Source of the DNA: Sipunculus nudus
Lineage: Eukaryota; Annelida; Sipuncula; Golfingiida; Sipunculidae
Direction of reading: 5' to 3'
DNA length: 64,000 nucleotides
Assembly: GCA_026874595.1 (NCBI GenBank)
Contig: CM049322.1
Coordinates: 46,247,340 to 46,311,339, forward strand
The notes under the pieces are model-generated. The model did no database searches. It saw only the letters and a list, made by a program, of their open reading frames with translations, and had not been told where the DNA came from. Numbering within the stretch: position 1 is the stretch's first letter; every line of letters begins with the position of its first letter. Below, piece by piece: positions 37,525 through 49,910 of the stretch. A program made the position numbers and the translations under genes.

Positions 37525-37975
37525 TCATGTTACACCTGGGGTTACCCGGTGCCATCACTGGGGTTACTCCGTGTTACCCCAGGTTACTCCAATATTCCCG
37601 GGTTGGGTTACCCCAATATACCGCTGGGGTTACTCCAAGCTACCCCTTGGGTTACCCATGCTACCTCTAGCGTTTCCCAAAGCTGCTCCGAGGGTTACTA
37701 TATTTTACCCCTTGGGTTTACTGCATGTCACCCTTGGGGTAAGTTCATTCTATCGCGGGCGTTACTTCGTGATAGCCCTTGGCATTATCCATGCTACCCT
37801 TTGGGTTTATCCATGCTACCCCTAGGGTTTATCCGTGCTACCCTTAGAATTTATCCAGGCTACCATAGTTTCTCCTTGCTTCCCCTGGGGTTAGCCCCAG
37901 CCTATGCTACCACTGGGGTAGCTTCATTCTACCCCTGGGGTTACCTCATGGTAACCCCCGGATTTCTCTATTATA
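37525..37975. repeat. Minisatellite, ~27-30-bp unit
   Basis: Repeats of GGGTTACTCCATGCTACCCC with length variation, about 16 copies. The 203-codon open frame across it (37549-38160) is a product of the repeat. Confidence 0.9.
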
Positions 37976-38580
37976 CCCAAAATGTATTTTGCTGCTCACT
38001 GTTACAACGACCGTCATGCGCATCCCGGTACATATGGGCCTCACACTCTCCACACATTTTATATACACATATGGTTTGCTTTGATTTGGCGTGTCGATGT
38101 CGGACCAGGGAGCGCGGGCGCATGCACATATACCCTTGTGGGTGGTTATTGTTTAACTAGGCGGCGCTCAAGTCAACCTCGTCTAACTTGCAGTCCCTCT
38201 TGGGCGGTTATTAGCGGTATCTTGTAGGTTTCAATATGACAGCTTACTCTCAGGCAATTAGTGTCACGCCCCCTTTGGTAAAATGATTCTGATGGTTTTT
38301 AGATCAATCTTGTCTGGGCGAGAAATTGCTTGTCGGACAAGAAGTGGTCTAAGTAGTAAACGCCGCGTGTGATTGTCAGCTGGTGATGAAAAGAGAGAGA
38401 AAAAGGGCACCATGACAGTCCAGAACACTTTCGTTAATGCTCCCGGAGTCCGAAGAGACACCTCCTCCAACGCCATCCCTCAGAAAGCTGACGAGATATA
38501 AACCTTATAATGGATAAACAACGCAATCTTCAGTTGTCTTCACCCACACGGTAATGTCTATTTTTAAACACCGAAGTGGC
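37976..38580. other. Non-coding, no feature recognised
   Basis: No domain or repeat seen. Confidence 0.45.
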
Positions 38581-39720
38581 GTTAGGTTCACTCAGTGATA
38601 GGCTCACATGTAACGACAAGCCTGCAACAAGCACGTGACTTCTAGGCACACGTTCATCAGCATTCACGTGATGTTCTCAGGCGACACACAAGCAAACATG
38701 CACGTGACACCTGAACAATTTGTCAACAGGACGTTAGTAACGTACACGTAACTTTTGAAGAATATTTACATAACACCTGCACGACATGCTAGCGTTACAG
38801 TTCCACAGGGCGCGAGCAACATGCACGTAACGCTTCACGTAACACCACGCTAACAACATGGCTGTAACAAATGAACAACATACCGGCAACACCAGCTTTC
38901 ACGTGACATAGGAACATACGCAAGCAACATGTACGTGACACATTAACATCACACAACAACACATATGACACAACAACACGGTAATAACTTTCGCGTGACA
39001 CATGCACAATATGGTAATAATTTGCACATTACACATTAACAATATATATGGTAATATTCTACAACGTTTCACTTGAACAAGAGGGTAACAACTTTCAAGT
39101 TACACCTAAAAAATACGGTAAAAACGTTCACGTGACAATCGATCAGCACGGTAACAACTTTCTCGTTACACTTGTACAATACGGTCAGTACTTACACGGA
39201 CCCTTGAACAACACGGTAACTTTCATGTGACCCTTGAACTACAAAGCCACTTTTCCGCCAGAGGTCGTCTCTACTGTTTGGGCAATGTTGGACGGATGGA
39301 ACTACCTGTCAAACTTCAAAATCAAAATTTGTTACTTTTAAAGGAAACACCTGTTTACATTTCACATGCGCATGCTTACAAAATATTACTTATTCCACAA
39401 AGTCCTTTCTACAAAAACGCCCATGTTAATGGAAATTGCCTTCAAACAATTCTTAATCAACACAATGAAAGGACTACATTGTTCTCTTCACTGCCTTTAT
39501 ACCTACGCCGCTGGCGTATTTAGAAGCTCCGATGCATTGTGGGTGACAGATAGTGACTCTAACAATCCCTAAACAACACAGTCGTACTCTTGGGAGTCTG
39601 AGCAACATGCAACAACTTACACGTAACTGTTGAACAAAACGATAATCACTTTCATGACACATTCGAACGACTTTGAAAGAACGTTTGAAAACACGTACAA
39701 TGCTTACGTTCACATGACAA
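38581..39720. repeat. Degenerate minisatellite with CACGTGAC words
   Basis: Loose units of about 33 bp built on ACACGGTAACAACTTTCACG and TGACACNTGAACA. A non-repetitive stretch at about 39240-39560 interrupts it. Several copies keep the palindrome TCACGTGA or CACGTGAC. Confidence 0.85.
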
Positions 39721-39753
39721 AAGAAAACACGGTATTACCTTTTCCTGACAAAC

Positions 39754-39756
<3 letters not shown>

Positions 39757-39816
<60 letters not shown>

Positions 39817-39900
39817 GTGTGTGTGTATTAATATATCTATAAATATAAATTATGTGTATTAGTATATATATATATACACACACACACACACAGACACACA
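39757..39900. repeat. (AT)n-(GT)n and (AT)n-(AC)n microsatellites
   Basis: AT run at 39757-39813 passes into GT. A second, oppositely built AT/AC pair lies at 39863-39900, giving a loose palindrome. Confidence 0.95.
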
Positions 39901-40445
39901 AGGTTAGGGATTTTGTAAGTTCCGAATACATTTGATGTGAGATTTGGATATGTGGCTGTGGGGTTAAGCGGTCCAGTATATCGGGTCCAGTGAGCCGTGA
40001 TATAAATGCACGGTCAGAGACTCCGGGGAAACAATAAATTCCGTGACAGACGCTGTGGTCTGCTGGAGCTAGGTGATGTTCAGAGCGAACACAGAGTATA
40101 CGGGTCGGCGGCAGGGTGCCGTGTGCATAAAAAGCGTGCCGTATGTATAAAAAAAAAACTGTCACGAGCACGAACAATCCAGTGGACACAGGACTTAAAA
40201 AAATGGCCTTCTTTGATTTTGTTTTTAACAAACAAGCGACGAAACAGTTGTACATATCATCGGATAAGGTTAAATTTATTATGAGGTCTTTGGCACATTT
40301 AAATAATATTAATAAAAATAATATACAGCATTTCTAAATTGCCCTATTCATATTCGAAAATAAGCTCTAAAGCGCTATAAATATCTATATCTATATCTGT
40401 ATCTATACTAAAAACATAAAATATTACAAGAAGATATACTATTAA
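39901..40445. other. Non-coding, no feature recognised
   Basis: Short open frames only. A TATCTA run lies at 40380-40410. Confidence 0.45.
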
Positions 40446-40735
40446 TTAACATATGCTTGTGTAAAAAGATATTTTAAAGTCTCTAAAAGCGAAAAATGAG
40501 AGTTCATCTCTGATGTAACTAAGAAGTCCATTCCATAATATGGCAGCTAAAGGTCTAAAGGATCTCTTTCCATATGTCATTGTCCTTCACTTAGGAACTT
40601 TTAACTGAATACAAGAGGCTGACCTTAGAGCTCGTGCTGGTTGGTACCGCTCGACTAGTACACCAATATACGCTGGTGCAAATGCATCACGTGATTTAAA
40701 AGTATATAAAGGATTTTGTGGGGATATTTAACGAC
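40446..40735 (-). pseudogene. C-terminal fragment of a non-LTR retrotransposon ORF
   Basis: On the minus strand the frame gives FKSRDAFAPAYIGVLVERYQ, then PARALRSASCIQLKVPK, a stop, then TYGKRSFRPLAAILWNGL and FRDFKISFY before the final stop. This is the well-known C-terminal pattern 'ALHGLAPxYL..L..R..PxRxLRSA...LxVP..R...G.RSFxxAAPxLWNxLP' of CR1/L2-type polyproteins. It has one in-frame stop and a frame change near 40710. No RT core remains, so it is a dead 5'-truncated copy. It represents a different lineage from the 24-27 kb element. Confidence 0.78.
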
Positions 40736-41284
40736 TGTACACACAAGAAATAAACGACACTATCTCCTTAACAAGACCCTGAGCAATATTGTATAAATAC
40801 GCCTTTTAAGTTCTCATGATTTCAGTGTTTTCCCAGGTTTGAGCTGAAGGGTAATACGGTCTTAGCACCTTTGAGCAACCGCCTAGACTGCCGAAGATAA
40901 TTAATTTTGAATGGATTAAGTGAAATAACATAACTGAAGGAATTTTAAAAAATTTTCATTTGCATGGATTTAGTGCACAGGACGTGCGGCTCTTGTTACT
41001 AAAGACCTTACCTTCATTAAAAAATGGTTTTGACCATGTCCTCGAACTATTTAGGTTAAATCACGCAAAACATTTGGTTGTCTCATGGGTGTATAAATAA
41101 CCCTGAAAGCTTGAATGAAAAAGATATTTGATAGCCTGTTAATGTACAGAAATTTACCGGCGTCACCTACAATTACACTGGGATCAGGGTGTTTACAACT
41201 ATAGTGTTTTCACGTAAATTGATACCATATTAGTCTGATTGAAACTCCTTGGTTATACACGGCAGTGTATCAATCGCCTTTCTC
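40736..41284. other. Non-coding; possibly more retroelement relic
   Basis: It lies upstream (in element orientation) of the RT fragment and may be decayed coding sequence. I could not recover motifs. Confidence 0.35.
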
Positions 41285-41600
41285 TTAACCCCTTCTTTAT
41301 TTATTATGAAAATAATACGTGACATACATACAGGCAACATATATAATACATTACATATATACATGACGTAACAAATTACAAAACAATAACAAATGAATCC
41401 AGAACGTGTTAAACATTATGTAAATGAGATGGAAAATCAAGTTAACAATAATAAATTATAATATTATTATCTTAAAAGTTTTACATATGCCTGGTCGCAG
41501 TTTACTTTTTTTGTCCATATTTGTAAATAGAAAAAAGTGATATTAAAAATAACAAAATAATGTTATTTCTTTAAGATGCAAGTCTTTAACCCCTTCTTTA
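41285..41600 (-). mobile_element. Short retroposed insert with 15-bp target-site duplication
   Basis: TTAACCCCTTCTTTA occurs exactly at 41285-41299 and 41586-41600, flanking 286 bp. The insert begins TTTATTATGAAAATAATA, an AT-rich tail on the minus strand, as expected for a 5'-truncated retroelement or SINE. No coding motif. Confidence 0.7.
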
Positions 41601-42928
41601 ATCCCTTCTTTGTCTTGCAACGTTTTGCGGAGTTTCCCCACTAGGCCTGGTTTAAAACTATAGGAGATGAATGCCTAGTGAAACAAAGCAGGGGTTGGAG
41701 CAAAGGAGGTATAGAACGACTGAAATATATAACCGGTGCGTGTAATAAATGTCATATCTTAGTTTTCCTTGGCTCAACAGTGTATGGTCACCGTGCATGA
41801 CGCTCATTATATATTAAACACTGAATGAATTATGCCATTGTTGTCTTTCTGTTATAATGGTAAGTAGGGATGGAGGGAAACACCAAAGGATTGATCGATA
41901 GCTGAATATAAACTCGAACAACACACAGACTGTTATATAAATAACTCTCAACGCACCTAAAAGAAAATGAAAATTATGGATGTGTGTAAGAATATTTCAG
42001 TGAAATGATAACATTGTCATGATATTTATTACTTGTTCGTTTTATTAACAAAATGTTTTATTTAACCACGTTGATCTCTTCTAGCAAAATTTCAGCAGAT
42101 TATTAAAAACTGACTTTCGATATTAATCGCGATATTAATTGCATAAATATACCTTAATCCTTGAGCATGCGCACTGCTCGTGCTTGTCGTCTGCTGTCAG
42201 TCTGGTAAGGCTGCTATGTCGGGTTCTCTTAATCAAACAAGTTACGGGTCAGAGATTTAAACTGGAACCTACTTTTAAGGTACACTTACTCATTTTAGGT
42301 AAAACAGTTACCATCTTTGTATGTTAGCATATGGGACCCGAGCGCTCACTTTCAGTCGTCGCCGACAGGTGTTGCCACTGTGAGGGGAAAGAGATATCGA
42401 TCCAATCACTTATAAATAACTCAATGTTATCTTTACATATGACAGCCAATCCTATAATATGTCTGTGTTTAGATAATAAAAACATAATAATTTATCATTT
42501 TATTCACCATTTTTGACAAAAATAAATTACTGAACGTTTTAATTATGAATTTAAACGACCCCCGTCAAAACTGGTTTCTCGTGACACCAAGGAGCACAGA
42601 AATCGACGCCAGGTTTCTACGGTGTCGCGTGCACCAAACACGACCCCCCTCCCGCCCCCCGGCTGGAGGTCCATTCGTATTTATCCATCACCAGGCCCTG
42701 ACATATTTACCAAGTACCCGAGTGGATTTGACTGTATCCTGTGTCTGGGTCGTTTGATCTCCTTCCTGCCATGGCTGTTACCGTGTTCAGAATTCGTTCT
42801 GTGTCAACCTGCCGTGGCTAGGACCATGCTCTCGTTACAGGTAACCGTCAGAGACTGGTTAGTAAAGTCTGTCGAGTAATACATTATACAGGTGATTATC
42901 ATGATGCGTCATACCGCCGTGTTGATTG
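41601..42928. other. Non-coding, no feature recognised
   Basis: Open frames at 42139-42327 and 42545-42879 show no domain. A C-rich tract lies near 42645-42661. Confidence 0.4.
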
Positions 42929-43411
42929 CCTCCGCCAGGAGCGTATGGATTAATTCCCGTTCATGTGTGTTTGTGTGTGTGCGTTTGTTCATGACATAAC
43001 ACAATCATGAACGGAATCTAATGAAATTATCACGGCATTTCGGGAATGGCTCTTGTAAGAACCGAGTTGATTTTGGTGTTGATCCGGCATCTTCTTCGGA
43101 TTCTGGGGCATCAAGGAATATTCACAAATGCGCGGTCACTTATGCACAAATGAACCGGGGAATATGGGAAAAAAACAATTCAGACAGGGTTCAGACTGAT
43201 GCCCCGCGCACTGTAGCCTATAGCCACCTGTTCACATCACGGTCGAGCGCCCAGCAACTCGGGATGATGGTGTCTGGTGTGTTGGCAGAGCGTTCCGAAA
43301 CGTGTTCTTTTAGTTCTGAGCAGATTGGATGCACACATCAGTTAGAAAGCATCCCACAACAGGAGCCCCCATATGGCGGAGGCATGTATCCATTAGGATG
43401 TAGATTTCTAG
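42929..43411 (+). mobile_element. HINE-like element, copy 7 (both ends kept)
   Basis: 5' CCTCCGCC (42929-42936) is the perfect reverse complement of GGCGGAGG at 43375-43382. A hairpin TGTATCC-ATTA-GGATGTA follows, then CTAG before TT. The GT-rich stretch (42963-42989) and the family core (43060-43170) are present. About 170-190 bp of extra sequence (about 43180-43370) lies between core and 3' end, making this the longest copy at 483 bp. The open frame crossing it is not a gene. Confidence 0.82.
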
Positions 43412-44780
43412 TTATGGTAATGATTTATACATCTGCCTGTATTATAAAGGTATAATATACAACTGTGTGTATTACTGTAATAATTTATACAGTTTCGTGT
43501 ATTATAATAGCCAGTATAACACCGTTCCTGCCTCCACTGGATTTTCGCCGCGATTGTGCGGACCGGGTTTTACTTGGGCCAAGATGACCTGGGCTGAGTT
43601 AATTGACGTAGTTTCTGACTGATGGCGCAGCCTTAGACGCGAATTAATGTCAAATGCCTTATGGTATATGGAAAATGCCCCCTAAAGGACTTTCTCGTAT
43701 ATGTACATTGTACAGCTTTGTGTATTCTAATAATACAACCGTAATATTAGTGTGTATTATAAAAATATTTAGAATGACACTTTTATACATTCCATAATCG
43801 TCATTGTTACTCATCTCCGGAGTAATAATTTCTGATGAATAGTGATATTTCGTTATTGCAATCTTGATAATTCCGATAGTATCCAAAATTTAATGTAACC
43901 ATAATCGATATGTATTAGGCTACTAGGTCTGGAACCCGGATCTGGAGGTGCTTGGTTTTGCTTATTCTAGGACTGGGAGGTTAAGACTCGAAATGTTAGA
44001 CAATCCCACCAGACCCGACGTTTAGTCTTTGGAAGGTACATTAAGATTTTTATTTGACTCGGATGTGGATTTGTACTCGAGTTTAAAAAAAAAAAAAAAC
44101 ACACACACACTCCAAGAACGCGAGAGTTGAGTCGCATCGCTCGGGCTCGACAAGCCTTGATTCGAACTAATGTCTTGTACTCAACCGTGTACTGTGTAGA
44201 ATCAAATGCAACACTGCTACTAAATGTACAGTTGTACACTCGCCACGAGAACTTGCAGAATGTGATGTCAAAATTACCTTTCGTGAGCAATGCACCTTAT
44301 CTGCAGGATAGGTAAAATAAATGGCCGGGATCAATGAAAAATTAAACAACATTTACAAGACTAGTTGAATTCCTAAGTCAATTTATGATACACCATAAGA
44401 TACATTAAGATGCACTAATCCTTGGGGTATTTATGGACATAGCGATCTTAACGATCGTTACCATGGAGATTAGTTCTCTAGGTCAGGTGCAGCGCTCACG
44501 AAAACAAGATTCATACCTAATAGTCACGTGATTATAACAGTGAGTAAAAGCTATACGCGCACGTACGAATGCATGTTTAAAGGACACGGCGAGGACGCAT
44601 CTGAATGGATAGGTCGCTCACGTGTAGGCGTGTATCTGCTTTTTTTGCTGTAGTTCGATCTTGGTACACATGACACAGTAATTATCTTATTTTTATTGTC
44701 TCGTCAAATGATTTTTTTACATATATTGGGGCAAACTTCGGTTGTCTTTGTACATCCTTCCGTGAAACCTGCTATACATA
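43412..44780. other. Non-coding, no feature recognised
   Basis: Loose GTGTATTATAATAAT repeats at 43435-43760. An ACTCG-containing patch at 43960-44170 resembles that at 21540-21965. No gene. Confidence 0.4.
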
Positions 44781-45345
44781 GAACGACGATGGACATGCGT
44801 CCGTTACAAACAGAGCGGGGATGATATACACGCTTCCGTTAATGCAGAGCGACGATGATGTACACGCTTCCGTTAAAACAGAACGACGGTGATGTACTTG
44901 CTTCAATTACAAACAGAGCGACGATGATGTACACGCTTCCGTTACAATCAGAACGATAATGATGTACACGCTTCCGTTACAAGAAGAGCGACGATGATGT
45001 ACACGCTTCCGTTACAATCAGAACGATGATGTACACGCTTCCGTTACAAGAAGAGCGACAATGATGTACACGCTTCCGTTACAATCAGAACGATAATGAT
45101 GTACACGCTTCCGTTACAATCAGAACGATAATGATGTACACGCTTCGGTTACAATCAGAACGATAATGATGTACACGCTTCCGTTACAATCAGAACGATA
45201 ATGATGTACATGCTTCCGCTACAAACAGAGCCACGATGATGTAGACGCTTCTGCTACAAACAGAGCGACGATGATGTAGACGCTTCTGCTACAAACAGAA
45301 CGATGATGATGTACACGCTTCCGTTACAAACAGAGCAATGATGAT
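44781..45345. repeat. Minisatellite, ~35-bp unit, ~16 copies
   Basis: The unit is made of GATGATGTACACGCTTCCGT and TACAATCAGAACGA. Two sub-variants (AGAGCGACG and AGAACGATAA) alternate in the middle. Confidence 0.95.
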
Positions 45346-46677
45346 TAACAGAGCTTATTATGATCCAAATTAAAAATAATATTTATTCTTTCAATGATAT
45401 TTCCATATAATTTTGCATATTTATCTGGATAATATCTGTATGAGTATTTATGTATGAACACCAATGATGACAGTTAGACTGAATGGCGTTTTGATTAAAT
45501 TCTGCGTAATAACCAAGTATTACTTGGGTGATGGTGGATGGCGACCTTCGGCTTAATGTCGTAAACAAAACACCCTGTCAGTCGTGTTTAACGGCTCCCT
45601 GAGTCGGCGGGCAATATGGCGCCTCGCACGCGACACTCAGTAAGTAAGAACGTATCGTCTCTGGGGAGCACCAAATAAAATTTGATGAGATATCTTCTGA
45701 CAACTTTGTCCAAGGCCTGGAAATTGGAACATGTTTCATTCGGTCAGCAAGACTAAAATGTATCGCCCCTGAAACCCCCTGCTCTGCCGCAGTCACAATG
45801 TCCCCTTATGGCTGGGTAATACAGCGGAAAATCGGGATGAACGTACAAGCCACGCCACGTTTATGACCCGTTTTACAAATTCATATTTCAGTTTATGTTA
45901 AACACAGACGCACGCGATCACTTGGGCCGCGTAGTAATGGTGTAACAATCGATATTTTTGAGGATACAGATATTATGAGATATACCCTCTTCACAAGGAA
46001 AACGGTTTTGTTTTTAGTGGGGATTTTCTAAAGACGGGACGGCCCCGCAATCTGCCCGGCCCCTCGCGGCGCCTGTGATAGCAGGGATTCTTACGAGTGT
46101 GACAGCTTGTATTTCTAGGAGGTTACCGCGTGTAATAGACATGGTATAAATCTGGTTTACTTGCTGTGCAGAGACATACAGGTCCCCGCGCTCCCGTAGT
46201 TCTTACTAGACCCAAGAAAGACTGCTGACTCTTGGGGACTCGGGGCCCCACCGTGTGACCCGTACATCCACATACACCAAGACTTTTATGGCAATTTGTT
46301 ACAACAGGCGTCCGCGGGCGTCCCAAACATCCATCATTTAATGTTCCGTAACACACCAACATATATTACTAAGGTCATGGACATTAGTGGAATCCTTAAG
46401 ACATGATTAATGAGCCTCCACTGCAGAGAAACCAGAGTTTTTTTTATTTCTTATGGCATGCTACAGCGTCTTCACCATCATATATATTTTACTCAGATTT
46501 TCTTCAGTTTTACTTACAGTTTTAATTTAAGATGTCATAGAAGTTAAACCTTTAGTTTTAGAGATTATTGGAGCGACGTCTTCAGTTTAAGACTTTAGTA
46601 TGGTCTAGTTTTCAGCAAAGAATCCAATAGCGTTTAATATTCATTTTAGAGAACACTGCAGGGAGTTAAATTTTCAG
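45346..46677. other. Non-coding, no feature recognised
   Basis: Open frames at 45578-45796 and 46123-46362 (minus) have no known domain. A CpG-richer patch lies at about 46020-46330. Confidence 0.4.
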
Positions 46678-46893
46678 TTGATAGAGATCACTGGATGTAT
46701 AGATGAAGCAGTTTTAGAGATCACTTGATGTATAGTTGAAGCAGTTTCAGAGATCACCTGATGTATAGATGAAGCAGTTTTAGATATCACTGGATGTATA
46801 GATGAAGCATTTTTAGAGATGACTGGATGTATAGATGAAGCAGTTTTAGAGATCACTTGATGTATAGATGAAGCAGTTTTAGAGATCAATGCA
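46678..46893. repeat. Minisatellite, 33-bp unit, ~6.5 copies
   Basis: The unit contains ATGTATAGATGAAGCAGTTT and TAGAGATCACTTG. The minus-strand open frame of 71 codons with an 11-residue period is produced by the repeat. Confidence 0.95.
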
Positions 46894-49084
46894 TAGAGTT
46901 AAATATTTTGTTTTAAACATCATTGGTTAATCGTGCGTTTCATTCATAGAGTTTTTCATTTCAGAGGTCTCACTTATCCGGTCAGTTATAACCAACGTAT
47001 ATCCCTTTGGTTTATTTAAGGGCAGTCATTAAAGTCATGTGGTCGTATCGGACAGGTGGTCTCTCATATAGGCTTCATTGTATATGTTCAATCTTAAATT
47101 ATTAGTGCTTTAAGCCATTAATATATTTTTACTTTGTACATCGGACGTATTTTGCAAAAATAAACCGATACAACAAGCAATGCAATGCAATAATACGTCA
47201 CACAGTTTCTGTTTTTAAAGTATAGGCAATGGCAGGAAATTTCATGAAAAGCTAAATTGAATCGTATTTGACTAGAGCTAACCACGGCGGAGTGTTACAT
47301 TTTACCCGATGTGACTGACATAATAATGGGCATTGCTTACATTTAATATATTCATCGGCGGATAAACAAGTTTCTCGTGTATTGTCGCGGCCAGACTCTC
47401 CAGGCCTTAACGGGAATACCTAAACCAGATAAAAAGAAATGTCCAACTGTAGGAATGGTACTGTAGCTGGGACGACTTCGTGACTGTCATATTGGTTACA
47501 CAAACCAGCCCAGCACCAGGTCCTGGTACTACAACTAATATTCCCCGCGCGGGGAACGTAAGCAACACCGAGCTATTTTATCGCCACCCAATGGGCGGTC
47601 CGTGCAATAAGGATTTACACACTGCAGAATCGGAATAGGTGAAAAACAGGTCACTCGGACTTCTTTTCCGACCTATGCTCCGCAAAAAAAATGTTGAAAT
47701 CGTTGTCACCCCCCCCCCCCCAAAGAAATGGACTTTTTTTAGGTTCTTTTAAATGATGGACTTAACCGTTAAAAGCTCACACATACACTAAAAAAGATGT
47801 GAAAGACGTGTGTAACATAAACAATAAAAATATAATAAAATTTAACTTATAATTCATTGGAGAGGCGTTCCACACACGGTACAATTATCCATAGAGTGCA
47901 TATGATTACACAATTTCACAGAGTTCTGATTAATCGTGACACTATCCGTAAGCACAAATCACGTAGAGTTCGCCAGACACCACGGCCTATGGTCACATGA
48001 TCGTCGGGCACTTGACTAAGGTATGTACTTCTCGAGTTCAGGCGGTTTACCACTGTACACACGACGCCCAAGCGCTTCTCGCCGTAAAATAAATCACTGG
48101 CAGTGACTGGCATGACACAATCTCTACTCTTGAAGTACTCGCTTCTCTGAACCACTGACAGATAGGCTCACAGCCTTCTCTGTAGCATCTCTCTCAGACA
48201 ATGTCTGTCCCTATATAACCACCCTGTTTACATCCATCAATCTTTACCATAATATGTCACCGCACACGACAATATTCGTTACAATTCACAACGATCAGCG
48301 TATCAAAAGTCTTGGTCTGTTTGCTGGGCTTCACCACAGCAGATACACATCGGCTACTTACAAGTCCTTCCGTAAACACAACTCACAAGTCCTTTAGTGA
48401 AACTAAGCCGGTTGTTCGCAGACTTTGACATACAATACACCGGGAAATCGTCTCTCAGTTGATCAGTACACAGGCAGCCTCGGACCCTTCTCTGGACCGA
48501 AAAACTGCCAGGCTACACCATCCAGTGCACTGATTGAGGAGATTGTGCCTTTAATCTCCCTTTTCAAGCATGCACATGTATACTGATGATTACGTCACAC
48601 ATCCTGACCGCTCTTGGCCTTTCGCCTTATAATATTATGTGATCAGTAGTTCAATGCATGAATACTAAAATGGACACGCCTCCAGAAACAAACGTAAGGG
48701 AAAAATAAAAAAATGCAGATGCGTTGCCTTTGAAGTCTACAGTAAACAATATTATTACAGGAAACCGTCTAGACTAAGACCGACAAGAACCAATTCTCAC
48801 GGAATTACGACTGTACTCAAACCACTATCAAATAAGACACCTGGGTTCTCAAAACCTACGTTCCCACGCTAACATCGATATATGATACTGCATATTAATA
48901 TACAACAAATTATAGAAACAATCAACTGTTATTCTCTCCTTACTTTAATGTGCAATACCATAATAATAGAATAAAAAAGTCACAGTTCCCTGGTGATAAT
49001 CGTAAAATATGTAAACATGTTCTAATTACGAGTAGCTTTATCATTTGAAAGGGGAGGTCCAATTAGTTTTGAAGTGGTGTATGA
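46894..49084. other. Non-coding, no feature recognised
   Basis: 2.2 kb with no domain, no convincing exon and no tandem repeat. A 13-C run lies at 47709-47721. Confidence 0.4.
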
Positions 49085-49910
49085 GGAAGTTCGAGTGAGC
49101 TTGATGGTCATGTTAGTGTGGAGATCGAGTTAGCTTGGTGGTCATGTAAGCGTGCAGTTCGAGTTAGCCTGGTGGTCGTGTTAGCGTGGAGGTCGAGTTA
49201 TAGCTTGGTGGTTATGTAAGCGTGCAGGTCGAGTTAGCTTGATGGTCGTGTTAGCGTGCAGGTCGAGTTAGCTTGGTGGTCGTGTTAGTGTGGAGGTCGA
49301 GTTAGCCTGGTGGTCGTTTTAGTGTGGAGATCGAGTTAGCTTGGTGGTCGTGTTAGCGTGCAGGTTGAGTTAGCTTGGAGATCGTGTTAGCGTGGAGGTC
49401 GAGTTAGCTTGGTGGTCGTGTTAGTGTGGAAGTCGAGTTAGCTTGGAGGTCGTGTTAGCGTGGAGGTCAAGTAAGCTTGGTGGTCGTGTTAGCGTGAAGG
49501 TCGAGTTAGCTTGGAGGTCGTGTTAGCGTGGAGGTCAAGTAAGCTTGGTGGTCGTGTTAGCGTGAAGGTCGAGTTAGCCTGGTGGTCGTGTTAGCGTGGA
49601 GGTCGAGTTAGCTTGGAGGTCGTGTTAGCGTTGAGGTCAATTTAGCTTGGTGGTCCCGTTAGCGTGAAGGTCGAGTTAACCTGGTGCCCGTGTTAGCGTG
49701 GAGGTCGAGTTGTTCTGGTGGTCATGTAAGCGTGGAGGTCGAGTAAGTTTGGTGGCCATGTAAGCATGGAGGTCGAGTTAGCTTGGTGGTCGTGTTAGTG
49801 TGAAGGTCGAGTTAGCTTTGAGTTCTTGTTAGCTTGGAGGTGGAGTTAACTTTGGGGTCAGGTTATTGGGGAGATCGAGTTGGTCGCGTTAGCGAGGAGG
49901 TCGAATAAGC
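49085..49910. repeat. Minisatellite, 34-bp unit, ~24 copies
   Basis: The unit contains GGAGGTCGAGTTAGCTTGGT and GGTCGTGTTAGCGT. It contains a higher-order repeat of two units (near 49430-49600). Confidence 0.96.

Noticed and set aside
37549-38160. 203-codon open frame
   Set aside because: Two thirds lies in a GGGTTAC-type minisatellite; the peptide only mirrors the DNA repeat.
39710-40255. 181-codon minus-strand open frame
   Set aside because: It crosses (AT)n and (GT)n runs that encode IYIYIY and CVCVCV; the rest has no domain.
43021-43455. 144-codon open frame
   Set aside because: It lies within HINE copy 7; other copies of the same DNA do not keep the frame.
44781-45345. Regular repeats that might suggest a CRISPR array
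   Set aside because: Units are directly adjacent with no unique spacers, and the context is an animal genome; it is a minisatellite.
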